A stretch of DNA of 64,000 nt from Dyella flagellata (GTDB lineage Bacteria > Pseudomonadota > Gammaproteobacteria > Xanthomonadales > Rhodanobacteraceae): the NCBI RefSeq assembly GCF_030160275.1, contig NZ_BSOA01000010.1:1-64000 (forward strand). The letters run 5' to 3'. Below, piece after piece: positions 26,459 through 35,483 of this stretch (the stretch's first letter is position 1; every line of letters begins with the position of its first letter). The notes under the pieces were generated by a model. That model searched no databases. It was given only the letters and a program-made list of their open reading frames with translations, and was not told where the DNA came from. Made by a program: the position numbers and the translations under genes.

Positions 26459-29400
26459 ATGAGCACGACCTGGCAGTCTCGATCGACCGAAGCACACTTG
26501 ATGCACTTCAGCTTGCCGCAGGTAGAAGCGTCGCAAGAGCTTACTTTGAATGTGTGTCTTCAGCGCTTTCCGCTACAGCGGCACAACGAACAAACCCGCC
26601 TTCAGGCGCGTCAAGCCCATGGTTTCCTGCGGCATGCCTCCGATAGGGATCTGACCCATTACATCGACGTGCGGCTACCCACCGACGCGGTGGCGCTGAT
26701 GGAGGTGACGCGACCGACCATGGTGGACGGCGTGATAGCCGAGCAGACGGTGCACATGGGTATCCATCTGCCGCGCCGGGGCCTGCGCAAGGCCATCCAG
26801 CTTATCCGCGAGAGTGACACGTCGCCGGACGTTCATCCGAAGCTGGCGCGTTTCGCCCATTTGCTGAAGACCGATGGCGAGGCCGCCGATCTGTATCCCC
26901 AGGACCTTAGCGCTTGGCAAACACCCGTCGATTCTGCCGAGGCGCTGATATTTACCCATCCGGACATCATCTATCTCGACGCCAAGGGCGGCGAAGACGA
27001 GATGCCCGGTTACATCGTCAACAAGTGGGTGGCTGCGGCGCTGAACCACACGGGCGAGTTGGAATACGAGATCGAAAAACTGGGGGACAGGTGGATCAAG
27101 ACGGAGCGGGCGCTAGGGCCCGATGGCGAAGCTTTGTCCGACGACAAAGGCCAGCCCGTTTTTACCCGCATCCTTCATCCCAACGTACGTCGCGCCTTGG
27201 GTGGCACGGTGGCCCTGGCGGTCAAGTGGGTCAAGCAGGACGAGAAGCTGCGCGGGGTGAAATGGACGCAGCAGTACGGCAAGACCACGGATAGTTACGC
27301 AGCTTCAGCAAGCGACGGCGCGGCGCCGCATGCGACCTTGCTTGCTGCCGAAGAGGCCGTTGCCGCGGCCGGACCGTACAAGTGGTCGCTTGCCAATCGC
27401 ACGCCCGGCAGCGGACTGTCGGTCGACCCGAACTTGCGCTTTGCGCCTGCTCCACAGCAACAAGTGTTCAACACCACCGATACCTGGTTAAGCGCGGATC
27501 CCGCGCCGACCGCGTTGAGTTCGGAGGTGGTCAAGGAGTTGCTGGCCGGCCGCGTGTTCGTGCAGCTATCCACGCCCGAGTATGCCAACGGCTTGCTGCG
27601 CGCGCAGCTGGTCCCGAAAGGGACGGTGGAAGAGGGCAAGGAGGTGGAGTTCGAGGCGGTGTTCAGCGGCGCTTCGACCGTACCGCCGGTATCGACTGAG
27701 GCGAGCGCCACCGGTACCTTCCGGCTCAATGACTTGCGCACGGCAATGACGTTTACCATCAGCGCCAAAAAGCTGGGTGCATCGCCCAGTGGCGTGCTGG
27801 GGATCGGCGCAGCAGGGGAGCGAGGCACCGGCGTGCGTCCGTTCACCATCGCCGACGACAGCGCCTACGGCACGCTGACGCTAACGTGCACCAACGAATG
27901 GTTGCGGCATCTCTCGGCCTGCGTGCGCTACCTGGACGAAACCGGCAAGGTGATCGAGCCCAAGAATTGGTCTGAAAAGATTCCCGGTGGCTTGCGCCCG
28001 ATTTTTCAGCAGGATCCCAACACCAAGTTCCTCGACCTGGTGTCGCCCGTGCGCACGGTGTTCGCCATTCCGATCCCGCCTGATCCGACCGAGATCTCGA
28101 TACCGGTACCGGAGAATGCGCGCACCATCCAGGTGTATTTCGGCGGTCTTGGCAGCGGCGGCAGCTACGACACCGCGATCTGCCCGGTGGGTGTGGCGGT
28201 CACCGTGGTGGCCGAGATGGCGGTGCCGATGATTTTGCTTATCGCCGGCACGGCGGTGACCAATTCCAAGACCATGGTCGACCTGATCGCGAACAAGGAA
28301 GTGTTGTTTGCCGTGTGCACGGTGGCCGGCTTTCTGGTCGCTGGCAGCTCGGCGGCCTACATCGGTACCTCGCAAGATCCCTCGAGCGCCGTGAAGGACG
28401 TCGCCATCAGGTTGGGCCCGATGCTGCTGTCGCCCGCCACGGCGCTTGGCCAATACTTGCTCAAGAAAGTGGCCGAAGGTGCGGCACAGCGTGCGGTACC
28501 CTTTTTCAACGTGTTCGCCACGGTCGTCAACACGGCGGTTACCGCGGCGCAGTTGTGTCAAACCAGCATTGAAGTGGCATCGTCGCCGTGGGTGTTCAAC
28601 GCGGAAATTACGCGGGCTATCGATCTGGAAGTCACCCTGCACCCGGACGATCGCTACAAGCGCTTCCCGGATCTGGCCAAGACCTATGCCGTGAGCGTGG
28701 TCTACGACAAGGGTGCGACCCTGCCCAAGCAGGTGTTCGAGCTGAAGAACGGCCCGCCCTGGAGCAACCCGATCAAGGTGAAGTTCTCCCAGGTGCCGGC
28801 CGGCGGAAGGCTCAAGGTGTATGTGTTTTTCTACGCCGAAAACGGCTGGCAGGCCGGGCAGGGCGAGTCGCCGTGGCTCGATGCCAAGGGTACCGACGGA
28901 TCGACCCTGGTCATCAATCGACTGCAAATCACCACCAACGAGGTGCCGCTGGGCACCTGGTCGGTGTACAGGCATGCCTCCAAGATTGCCTACGATCGGG
29001 CCAAGGGCGCGTATTACTGGCTGGCGACCAAAACGCCGCCGACGGCTACCGCAACCACCCCGTCGCCTCACCCGGAAAAATCGATACAGCGATTGCTGTC
29101 CATTACCACGGCTCAGCGACCCGCGATGATGGCCTACAGCTGGCAAGCCACGGGCCTCAACCAGCCGCTTGACGACGCCAGCAAAGCGCCGACCAATCAA
29201 TCCATGTACACGCTGCAGAATCTTTCCACGCTGGAGGACCCAGGCAGTGCCTATGCGACACCTCCGGTCGGCTTCAACAACGCACCGGGCGTGTTCTATG
29301 ACCTGGCCAGCCCTGAGGACGGCAGCGGACGCAATTTCTTCGCCGATGCCACAAGGGGAAATTTCCATGCCGCGGACAATCCGGCCGGCGGCATGCATAT

Positions 29401-30082
29401 ACGCCGCGTCGCGCTGACCTACCGCGGCAAGCCGCCGACCTTCGCGACCCGTAGCAACGAAAGCTGGGGGCGCTTCCCCTTGCCGATGGATCGCTACATC
29501 CTGCACCCGCAGGGCATCGTGCTGGGCATCAACTACAGCACCCACAAGATCTTCATCCTGCGCCTGCCGGTCAAGCCCACGACGGACGACAAGGCACCGA
29601 TCGCGACGATGTCCGCCGGCGAGGGTTGGCGCGAGGGCATGCTCAATGGGCCGCGCGCCATTGCCTCCGGCGTGGATGGCCGTGTACTGGTGCTGGAGGG
29701 AGGCAATGATCGCATCCAGGCCTTCGATGTCGAGGGTAAGCCCGTGGCCTATTTCAAGGACCCCGACGGCGGCAGCGCGAAGCTTTCCACGATGAAGTTG
29801 CGCGAACCGGAAAATTCCACCTATCTGGATCTCGCGGTGGAAGCCAAGGGTTATCTGTACGTGCTTCGCTACCGTGGTTCGGCGGAACCGCAAAACTATC
29901 GGGTCGACCTGTACGAACCCGACGGCCAATTCCTGGTTTCAACGCCAAGCGTAGCGGCCGACAAGATTACGGTGGACCTGCTGCGTAATATGTTCGCGCT
30001 CAACTACGAGGTCATCCTGGGCAAGGACGGGCGCACCGAACCTTCCGTCAGCCTGTGGATTCCGCCACCGCCGAAAGAATGA
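26459..30082 (+). CDS. Large multidomain protein: CHRD-like segments, membrane helices, NHL-like C-terminus
   Basis: The protein is 1207 residues from ATG 26459, preceded by AAGGGGGAATCCGC. No signal peptide is seen. Residues about 1-280 are unassigned. About residues 360-480 look like CHRD repeats (GRVFVQLSTPEYANGLLRAQL; FEAVFSGASTVPPVSTEASA, TGTFRLNDLRTAMTFTISAK). A central region has two hydrophobic helices (VAVTVVAEMAVPMILLIAG; EVLFAVCTVAGFLVAGSS). The C-terminal third contains at least one NHL/beta-propeller-like unit (GPRAIASGVDGRVLVLEG, NDRIQAFDVEGKPVAYF). It is coupled to a pentapeptide-repeat gene 12 nt downstream. I do not recognise the whole protein and give no function. Confidence 0.7.
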   Translation: MSTTWQSRSTEAHLMHFSLPQVEASQELTLNVCLQRFPLQRHNEQTRLQARQAHGFLRHASDRDLTHYIDVRLPTDAVALMEVTRPTMVDGVIAEQTVHMGIHLPRRGLRKAIQLIRESDTSPDVHPKLARFAHLLKTDGEAADLYPQDLSAWQTPVDSAEALIFTHPDIIYLDAKGGEDEMPGYIVNKWVAAALNHTGELEYEIEKLGDRWIKTERALGPDGEALSDDKGQPVFTRILHPNVRRALGGTVALAVKWVKQDEKLRGVKWTQQYGKTTDSYAASASDGAAPHATLLAAEEAVAAAGPYKWSLANRTPGSGLSVDPNLRFAPAPQQQVFNTTDTWLSADPAPTALSSEVVKELLAGRVFVQLSTPEYANGLLRAQLVPKGTVEEGKEVEFEAVFSGASTVPPVSTEASATGTFRLNDLRTAMTFTISAKKLGASPSGVLGIGAAGERGTGVRPFTIADDSAYGTLTLTCTNEWLRHLSACVRYLDETGKVIEPKNWSEKIPGGLRPIFQQDPNTKFLDLVSPVRTVFAIPIPPDPTEISIPVPENARTIQVYFGGLGSGGSYDTAICPVGVAVTVVAEMAVPMILLIAGTAVTNSKTMVDLIANKEVLFAVCTVAGFLVAGSSAAYIGTSQDPSSAVKDVAIRLGPMLLSPATALGQYLLKKVAEGAAQRAVPFFNVFATVVNTAVTAAQLCQTSIEVASSPWVFNAEITRAIDLEVTLHPDDRYKRFPDLAKTYAVSVVYDKGATLPKQVFELKNGPPWSNPIKVKFSQVPAGGRLKVYVFFYAENGWQAGQGESPWLDAKGTDGSTLVINRLQITTNEVPLGTWSVYRHASKIAYDRAKGAYYWLATKTPPTATATTPSPHPEKSIQRLLSITTAQRPAMMAYSWQATGLNQPLDDASKAPTNQSMYTLQNLSTLEDPGSAYATPPVGFNNAPGVFYDLASPEDGSGRNFFADATRGNFHAADNPAGGMHIRRVALTYRGKPPTFATRSNESWGRFPLPMDRYILHPQGIVLGINYSTHKIFILRLPVKPTTDDKAPIATMSAGEGWREGMLNGPRAIASGVDGRVLVLEGGNDRIQAFDVEGKPVAYFKDPDGGSAKLSTMKLREPENSTYLDLAVEAKGYLYVLRYRGSAEPQNYRVDLYEPDGQFLVSTPSVAADKITVDLLRNMFALNYEVILGKDGRTEPSVSLWIPPPPKE

Positions 30083-30094
30083 CAGGGGAAACGA

Positions 30095-32374
30095 GTGCAA
30101 AGCATCGATCGCGAAGAAACCAGTGCCGCTCCGCAGGCCGACTTTGCACTCATGTTCCAGGGCAAGTACAAGCTGTCGATGAGGGTGACGCCGAGGCGCC
30201 AGTACCTGAGCGGCAGCAAGGACAGCCCAATAGTGGGGTTTACCACCTCGCCAACGCAGGCGATGACGTTTGCCCTGTACTTCGCCATGGATACGGGCGG
30301 CGGAGCCGCCCCAGGCGTGATCTTGCAGGTCACGCCCGAGCAGGGCGACGTACCGCTGCCGGGCGGCTTTATCAAGGTGGCCGGCCTCAAGGACGACGTT
30401 CAAGCGATGAACACGGTCTTGTACCCTGGCCAGGCGACCATGTTCGATCCGGATTTTCTCTCCGAGGGCAGCGTCCGTCTGCGGCATCGTCAAGCCAATC
30501 GCTATCTGATGGCCAGGACACCCAAGGGCGACGCTCAGATGACGTTCTGGCTCCCTCCGTTGGGCCGCTTCGACGACGAGCCATGGCAACTGGATGTGGT
30601 GCAACTGTGGAATCACCAGACGATGAAGGGTTCGGACCTGCGCTATGTGAGGGCGTTAAGATACGTTTGCGGGGAATCGAAAGACCTTTCCTTCGAAGCT
30701 GCGCGCTTGCAGCAGGCGGACTTTTCCGGCGCGCGCCTGATCCGCGCCAATTTCACCAAGGCCGATTGTGAAGCGGCTCATTTCGACCATGCCCGGATCA
30801 ATGATGCGGACTTCACCGGGGCGGTGATCGCCAAAGCCAGTTTCGATGGCGTGGATGCCAGCGGCGCCAAGTTTCCCAACGCTACGTTCTCCAAAGACAG
30901 TTTCGGCGATCAAACGGGTTTGCATGGGGCCTCGTTCGAAAAAGCGACGCTGACCGGGGCGAAATTCGAGCAATGCATCCTGCCCCATGCCAACTTCAAG
31001 GAAGCCAAGCTTGCCGGTGCCAGTTTGCTGGAAGCCACGCTGCGAAACGCTGATCTGAGCGGTGCGGTACTTAATGGGGCGAAACTGGACGGTGCCGACG
31101 CCGGTGGCGCGAGCTTCGTAAAATGCAAGATGACCGGCGCCAGCCTGTCGAAGGTCAAGCTCGCTGGCGCCAATTTCAAGGAAGCAACCTTGACCAGGGC
31201 GTGCTTCAAAGAGGCGGAGTTCACGCTGCCCGAGTCGATCAAGCAGCCTGTCGACTTCACAGGGGCGACCTTGCTTGAGATCGATTTCAGCGGTTGCGAC
31301 CTGCGCAAGGCAACTATTTCGGGTCGTCCGGAATTTCACAAAGAAAAAAACGCAAAGCCGGATGAAACGACACGTCGTGCCTTGTTTTGCGGAGCAGAAG
31401 TACCTCTGGCGGTGATTGGGGAAGTGAGCTGGCGCATGCTGGATCTATCGGGGGCGAAAATCCACGGCAGACCCAAGAGCATGAAAAAGTTCAATGCTGA
31501 ATACACGATTTTTCCCGATAATTTTGACGTGAAAGAAGAGACGGACCTTACCGGAGCGAAATTCAAGTTCGCGCGCATGGTCGGCATCGTTCTAAGCAAG
31601 GTGACATCCGAGGCGGAGTCCGAAAAAGAAGAAACTTATCCGGACTTCACCGGTGCCGATCTGCAGCGTGCCGATCTGTCCGAGGCATTTCTTGAACACG
31701 CCATTTTTACGAGTGCGGTGATGCATGGCGTCAATCTGACCGGCGCGCAGCTCAGCTATGCCACATTCGAATCGGCCCGGCTGGATACCATCCAGCACGC
31801 GACGGCGGGCATACTCCGGGCAGAATTGAGTTACGCCAATTTGACCAACGCCAAATTCTCGCAGGCTTATCTCAATAAGGGCGGCGGGGCGGACGGCGCC
31901 AATCTGAGTTCCGCGATTTTCCATGGCAACAAAGCCACCGTGAGCAACGCAACGCTCCATGGATCGATCTTCAGCAATGCCTACCTCGCCGGCGTAGACT
32001 TCAGCAGCGCCAAGGCGATGGACGATATCAATTTTGCCGGGGCATGCCTGCTCAACTGCAAGTTCAACAACACATCCCTGCAGCGTGCGGTGTTCACCGG
32101 CGCGTGCCTGTTGGGTGCCGATTTCACCGAGGCCAATCTGAGCGGCGCCTCCATGTCGGGGGCCGTGATCGCCGCTGCAAGCCAAACAAACAAGCTGAAG
32201 GTGATCAATATTTTCCTCAATCCCAGAGAACTGGATTACGGCTTGACGAAAATTGCCAAGAAGTCCACGAACGAGCGAACCGTCTGTCCCTCCACACAAA
32301 ACGGGCCGTGCGAGGAATCGGCTTGGAATAGGGTGACTGGACTCAAGGAATGGACTTATAAGAAACAGGGTTGA
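30095..32374 (+). CDS. Large pentapeptide-repeat protein
   Basis: This 759-residue protein starts at GTG 30095 behind AGGGGAAACGA. Residues 1-190 form a distinct N-terminal domain (QGKYKLSMRVTPRRQYLSGS, VRLRHRQANRYLMA) with a possible beta-trefoil or ligand-binding character. From about residue 200 to 690 there are dozens of A(D/N)LXX repeats (ADFSGARLIRANFTKAD, GASLLEATLRNADLSGAVLN), interrupted near 380-470 by a non-repeat insert, predicted to form a right-handed beta-helix. The C-terminal 60 residues hold Cys pairs (RTVCPSTQNGPCEE). It is operonic with the preceding 1207-residue protein. Function unknown. Confidence 0.8.
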   Translation: MQSIDREETSAAPQADFALMFQGKYKLSMRVTPRRQYLSGSKDSPIVGFTTSPTQAMTFALYFAMDTGGGAAPGVILQVTPEQGDVPLPGGFIKVAGLKDDVQAMNTVLYPGQATMFDPDFLSEGSVRLRHRQANRYLMARTPKGDAQMTFWLPPLGRFDDEPWQLDVVQLWNHQTMKGSDLRYVRALRYVCGESKDLSFEAARLQQADFSGARLIRANFTKADCEAAHFDHARINDADFTGAVIAKASFDGVDASGAKFPNATFSKDSFGDQTGLHGASFEKATLTGAKFEQCILPHANFKEAKLAGASLLEATLRNADLSGAVLNGAKLDGADAGGASFVKCKMTGASLSKVKLAGANFKEATLTRACFKEAEFTLPESIKQPVDFTGATLLEIDFSGCDLRKATISGRPEFHKEKNAKPDETTRRALFCGAEVPLAVIGEVSWRMLDLSGAKIHGRPKSMKKFNAEYTIFPDNFDVKEETDLTGAKFKFARMVGIVLSKVTSEAESEKEETYPDFTGADLQRADLSEAFLEHAIFTSAVMHGVNLTGAQLSYATFESARLDTIQHATAGILRAELSYANLTNAKFSQAYLNKGGGADGANLSSAIFHGNKATVSNATLHGSIFSNAYLAGVDFSSAKAMDDINFAGACLLNCKFNNTSLQRAVFTGACLLGADFTEANLSGASMSGAVIAAASQTNKLKVINIFLNPRELDYGLTKIAKKSTNERTVCPSTQNGPCEESAWNRVTGLKEWTYKKQG

Positions 32375-32558
32375 AGGGAGTCGAGATCCATTCTGGCCGT
32401 CAATCTGGTGAGCCCTGAAATGACATCAACGCGTCGCTTTGGCAGCCAAGACGACTAGGGACTGTTATCGGGGGTATGACAGGCTAGGCACGGATTCCGG
32501 TTGAGACAAGTCACGAACCCCAAAGGCCTGACTAAGCCGCGTGCCAGCTCGTTTTGCA

Positions 32559-32586
32559 ATTTTACATAATATACATTATGCGCAAT
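32559..32586 (-). other. dif: dif-like XerCD recombination site
   Basis: Read on the minus strand: XerC arm ATTGCGCATAA, centre TGTATA, XerD arm TTATGTAAAAT. The E. coli dif site differs at only 3 of 28 positions by my comparison, and both inner arm ends (CATAA, TTATG) and the centre are identical. This should be the chromosome dimer resolution site and marks the replication terminus. It lies exactly where intact chromosome-type genes give way to fragments and accessory genes. Confidence 0.85.
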
Positions 32587-32729
32587 TAAGGAGGCGCCAC
32601 GCGGCCGGAGTCCATCTGGCTTCACGGCGCTGCGCTCGCCCAGTCTTCGACAGCGAGCACGCCATCGGTAGTCGCCGGCAAGCATTGGGGCCTCGTCTGG
32701 TCCGGTCCGCAGTCGCACAATCAAATCAG

Positions 32730-33005
32730 GCTATTCCACGATTGGACCGACAAGCTGTCGCGGTCGACATCTTGTTCGCGCATCCGCGCAACAAGCCGTC
32801 CGCAAGCTTGCATGAATCACTGGGCCTCGCCACAGTCGATAAGCCCCTCGGCATTGTCCTCAAGGTCGACGAGCGCCGCGAAACCAGCATGCCCGGCATC
32901 TACGCCGCCGGCGACCTAGCCAACCCCCTCATGCCCTCGGTCACCACGGCATCATGGCAGGGCGCGATGGCAGGTATCTTCGCTCAGCAGTCGATGCTGG
33001 TTTGA
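32730..33005 (+). pseudogene. C-terminal fragment of an NAD(P)/FAD-dependent oxidoreductase
   Basis: Only the C-terminal part of a thioredoxin-reductase-like flavoprotein remains: LGIVLKVDERRETSMPGIYAAGDLANPLMPSVT followed by TASWQGAMAGIFAQ, the FAD-binding end motif. Upstream of about 32730 the frame carries no recognisable flavoprotein sequence, so the N-terminal two thirds are missing. The truncation lies within 150 bp of the dif site. Confidence 0.75.
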
Positions 33006-33101
33006 GAACACAGAATATCTTCGAGGCATTTGAACTCATGCTGCGTGAAGGCAGGATACTCACTGCACGCTCAATAATATTGTGCCCCTTGCTCCTATCC
33101 T

Positions 33102-34280
33102 TTACTTTTTTCTTCCCCGCTTACTCCCTCTTTTTGCGCCACCTCTCCCGGCTCTTGCGCCACCTCGCCCGCCTCTTGCCCCGCCTCTTGCCCCACCTGT
33201 TTTTCCACTTGGGCGCTTCCGCTTCGCCCCGGACGCTGCAGTGGATGACGCGTCATCATCGCTCGATTCGGAATCTGATTGGAACGCTGCAGCGAGTGGC
33301 GCGTCATCATCGCTCGAATCGGAATCTGATTGAGCTGCTGCTCCGCTCGCGGCTGCTGCTCCACGTCCGCCTCTTGCTCCTCCTCTCCCACGTCCGAGGC
33401 TTGGTCGCTTCTGCCTCCCCCCGGACGCCGCAGCGAGTGGCGCGTCATCATCGCTCGAATCGGAATCTGATGAAAATGGGTATTCATTGTCTTCGGCTTT
33501 GGTTAACACCAGTTCTTTCGACACCTTCTTCAGTGGGCCATTTACGATGTTTTTACCCTTGAGAACGGCCACAAATCTAACCGTGGTTTCCGGATCTTTC
33601 TTTTCTGCGGCAGCCACAGCTCTTCTCATGGGGTTCTCAAAATCTGTGCGATACGGCCCATTGTTCGCGCCACCGTCTTGCCCAAATACGTTGTATTTGT
33701 CCTCGCCGTCACCACCATTCTGTTCCGCAAGGACGTGACCCGCTTGCGCCACAAGAAATTTATTGCTGTATTCGGCTGAGTTGATCGGTTCTACCCCGTT
33801 GATTTTTACATGGGCACCGTATGTTTCGACTCCATTCCATCCTATGCTCTTTGCGGACGAACCCTCCTTGAAATCCTTTGCCGGACCACGAGCTTCAACC
33901 TCCACCTGCACCACCTTATCACTCGCTTTCGTTTCTGCGGTCTTGACCGCGACTTTGCGTTGCAACGGACCGGGACTCCTGGGTACTCCGGCGGCCGATA
34001 AAGGACTGCTATTCTCAGATGCCCGCTGCAGGGTTTCCAGAGACCGTCGTTGCGCCGTTTGTCTAGGCCCGCTCTGGAGTCTCTCTAGGGCCTGATGTTG
34101 CGCCACTTGACGGGGGCTATCTGTCATTGCCGTATTTTCTTGCCGCTGTAGCAATGAGCCGTTGCCGGAAGCTGCTGGAGACCCTCGTTCCTTCGGCAAA
34201 GAATCCAGGGCTGACTGTTCGGAGGGGTCGTGTTGCTTCAAGGGCGGCCGCCGTAGATTCACCAAGATCCGGAACGCCAT
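33102..34280 (-). CDS. Effector-like protein with nuclease-like core and eukaryote-style acidic and RG-rich tails
   Basis: This 392-residue protein starts at ATG 34280. Residues 50-90 (AMTDSPRQVAQHQALERLQS, TAQRRSLETLQRA) resemble the leader of DUF4157/eCIS-associated cargo proteins. Residues about 150-260 (AGHVLAEQNGGDGEDKYNVFG, QDGGANNGPYRTDFENP) have an H-N-N pattern reminiscent of DNA/RNA non-specific endonucleases. From 270 there are three acidic repeats (SDSDSSDDDAPLAAA at about 271 and 318, SDSESSDDDA at about 335) alternating with basic RG-rich tracts (GRGRGGARGGRG, GGARGGARGGRGG) and KRKRP near 353, ending KRGSKRGRKK. Such tails are typical of eukaryotic nucleolar proteins. Function and host target are inference. 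Confidence 0.7.
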   Translation of the reverse strand: MAFRILVNLRRPPLKQHDPSEQSALDSLPKERGSPAASGNGSLLQRQENTAMTDSPRQVAQHQALERLQSGPRQTAQRRSLETLQRASENSSPLSAAGVPRSPGPLQRKVAVKTAETKASDKVVQVEVEARGPAKDFKEGSSAKSIGWNGVETYGAHVKINGVEPINSAEYSNKFLVAQAGHVLAEQNGGDGEDKYNVFGQDGGANNGPYRTDFENPMRRAVAAAEKKDPETTVRFVAVLKGKNIVNGPLKKVSKELVLTKAEDNEYPFSSDSDSSDDDAPLAAASGGRQKRPSLGRGRGGARGGRGAAAASGAAAQSDSDSSDDDAPLAAAFQSDSESSDDDASSTAASGAKRKRPSGKTGGARGGARGGRGGARAGRGGAKRGSKRGRKK

Positions 34281-34335
34281 CCTAAAGAGTTTTGCTTAGG
34301 GCTCACCATCAGCAAAATGCTGATCTTTCGGCGTA

Positions 34336-34749
34336 TTGGCTGCCTCCAATGCGCGTATCGGTGTCGCTGTTGCCGAGTACTACCCCAAGCTTTCGTTGAG
34401 CGGACTGATCGGCAGCGCCACATCCATGGCCGGCGGCAATCTGTTCACCGGCGGCGCCAACCAGGCCGCCGGCGTACTGGGCCTGCGCTGGTGCCTGTTC
34501 GACTTCGGCCGCATCAATGCGCAGATCCAGCAGGCCAAAGGCCAAAGGCCAACAAGCGGAAATGCTGGCCGCGTATCGAAAGGTGTGGTCAGCCTGATCG
34601 AAGGCTTGCAGGCCGACGAAAGCTTGCTACGCGCCGCTGATGAGCGAGCGCAGGCGCAAACGGAATCGGTACGCGCGGCGGTCGCCGCTTTCAGGGCGCT
34701 TGGTGGTGGTTGGCAACCGAGTAAACCCGATGCGGTAGCTGTTAGGTAG
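34336..34749 (+). pseudogene. Fragment of RND-type outer-membrane efflux protein (OMF/NodT family)
   Basis: The reading frame shows EYYPKLSLSGLIGSATSMAG, GVLGLRWCLFDFGRINAQIQQAK and then SLIEGLQADESLLRAADERAQAQ, segments of an OMF hairpin domain. Both ends and an internal section (normally the continuation of the QAEANYR helix) are missing, so it is a decayed internal fragment and not a gene. Confidence 0.75.
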
Positions 34750-35082
34750 GCGTGTCATGCCGAACAACTTCTCGCATTCATTTGGAGCGCGGTAGACACA
34801 TCGCGCCCAAAACAATGCCGGCCGATGTACAGGAAGCTCGCAAGTCACCGTAGACCGTGGCGGCCTGCGCAAGACCTCAACGCGCAGCAGAAACTCTCGA
34901 ATGACCGTGGCAAGGCCGGCTGGATGTCCCTTGCGGGCTAGACCATAAAGTAGCTCTGCCTGGGTCACTGTCGAAATGACCATGCTGTCCAAAGGCACTG
35001 TCTCTAGTCGCTTACGGACTGCGGGGGGATGTCCTTTTATGACATAGCTCGCCATGTTCGTATCGAGCATGAAGCGGCTCAA
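34627..35082 (-). pseudogene. VapC-type PIN toxin, 3' part lost
   Basis: The first ~70 residues are a good VapC start (MLDTNMASYVIKGHPPAVRKRLETVPLD, ISTVTQAELLYGLARKG), including the first Asp and the Glu of the PIN active site. After VEVLRRPP (about 34860) the sequence stops resembling PIN domains and the C-terminal Asp residues are absent. The remaining codons to 34627 run through the OMF fragment on the other strand. Toxin activity is unlikely. Confidence 0.75.
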
Positions 35083-35321
35083 AACAGATTCCTTTCTTCG
35101 GCAGGCCGGTCTTCGCGATCGTCCATAAAGTCGGCCGGGAGCTTGGTGCGATCGGCCAGTTCGAAGAACTCCTTCCAGGACGCGGGCTTCGCCGACAACA
35201 CAACGTCACCCGTTTGAGGGTCCCGACGAATGAAGACTTCGGAGCCCTGGAAGCGAAACTCTTTCGGCAGGCGGACGGCTTGACTGCGTCCGGTGATAAA
35301 TAACTTGGCGGTAGCAGTCAT
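35079..35321 (-). CDS. VapB/AbrB-type antitoxin
   Basis: This 80-residue protein starts at ATG 35321, preceded by AAGGAG six bases upstream. It has the SpoVT/AbrB DNA-binding fold ([33 protein letters not shown]) and an acidic tail ([21 protein letters not shown]) that would bind VapC. It overlaps the toxin start by 4 bp and has a perfect palindrome upstream. With its toxin truncated it may persist as an orphan regulator. Confidence 0.88.
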   Translation of the reverse strand: MTATAKLFITGRSQAVRLPKEFRFQGSEVFIRRDPQTGDVVLSAKPASWKEFFELADRTKLPADFMDDREDRPAEERNLF

Positions 35322-35331
35322 ACGAGACTCC

Positions 35332-35354
35332 TTGGTAGCTACGGTAGCTACCAA
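35332..35354. promoter_or_regulatory. vapB operator palindrome
   Basis: Perfect 11-bp arms TTGGTAGCTAC and GTAGCTACCAA around a single central G lie 10 bp upstream of vapB. Size and position suit a VapB/AbrB-type autoregulatory operator, and the arms contain two GTAGCTAC half-site motifs. Confidence 0.7.
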
Positions 35355-35483
35355 AAATATATACCCACGCCGGCCACGTATCAGTGATACCTATTAGATG
35401 GATCGCCACGGGAGGTTCCCCAACTAAAGCTGTGAACCGGCACCAGGAGCCTCCCAAATTTTTCCCGTTTTGAACCACTTTCT

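Noticed and set aside
27881-29929. A 682-codon open frame on the minus strand
   Set aside because: It is antisense to the 26459-30082 gene, whose plus-strand protein has coherent domains and a ribosome site. The minus frame is Arg/His/Gly-rich with no family and is a high-GC shadow.
31592-32299. A 235-codon minus-strand frame
   Set aside because: It is the shadow of the pentapeptide-repeat gene; its regular pattern only mirrors the repeats of the real gene.
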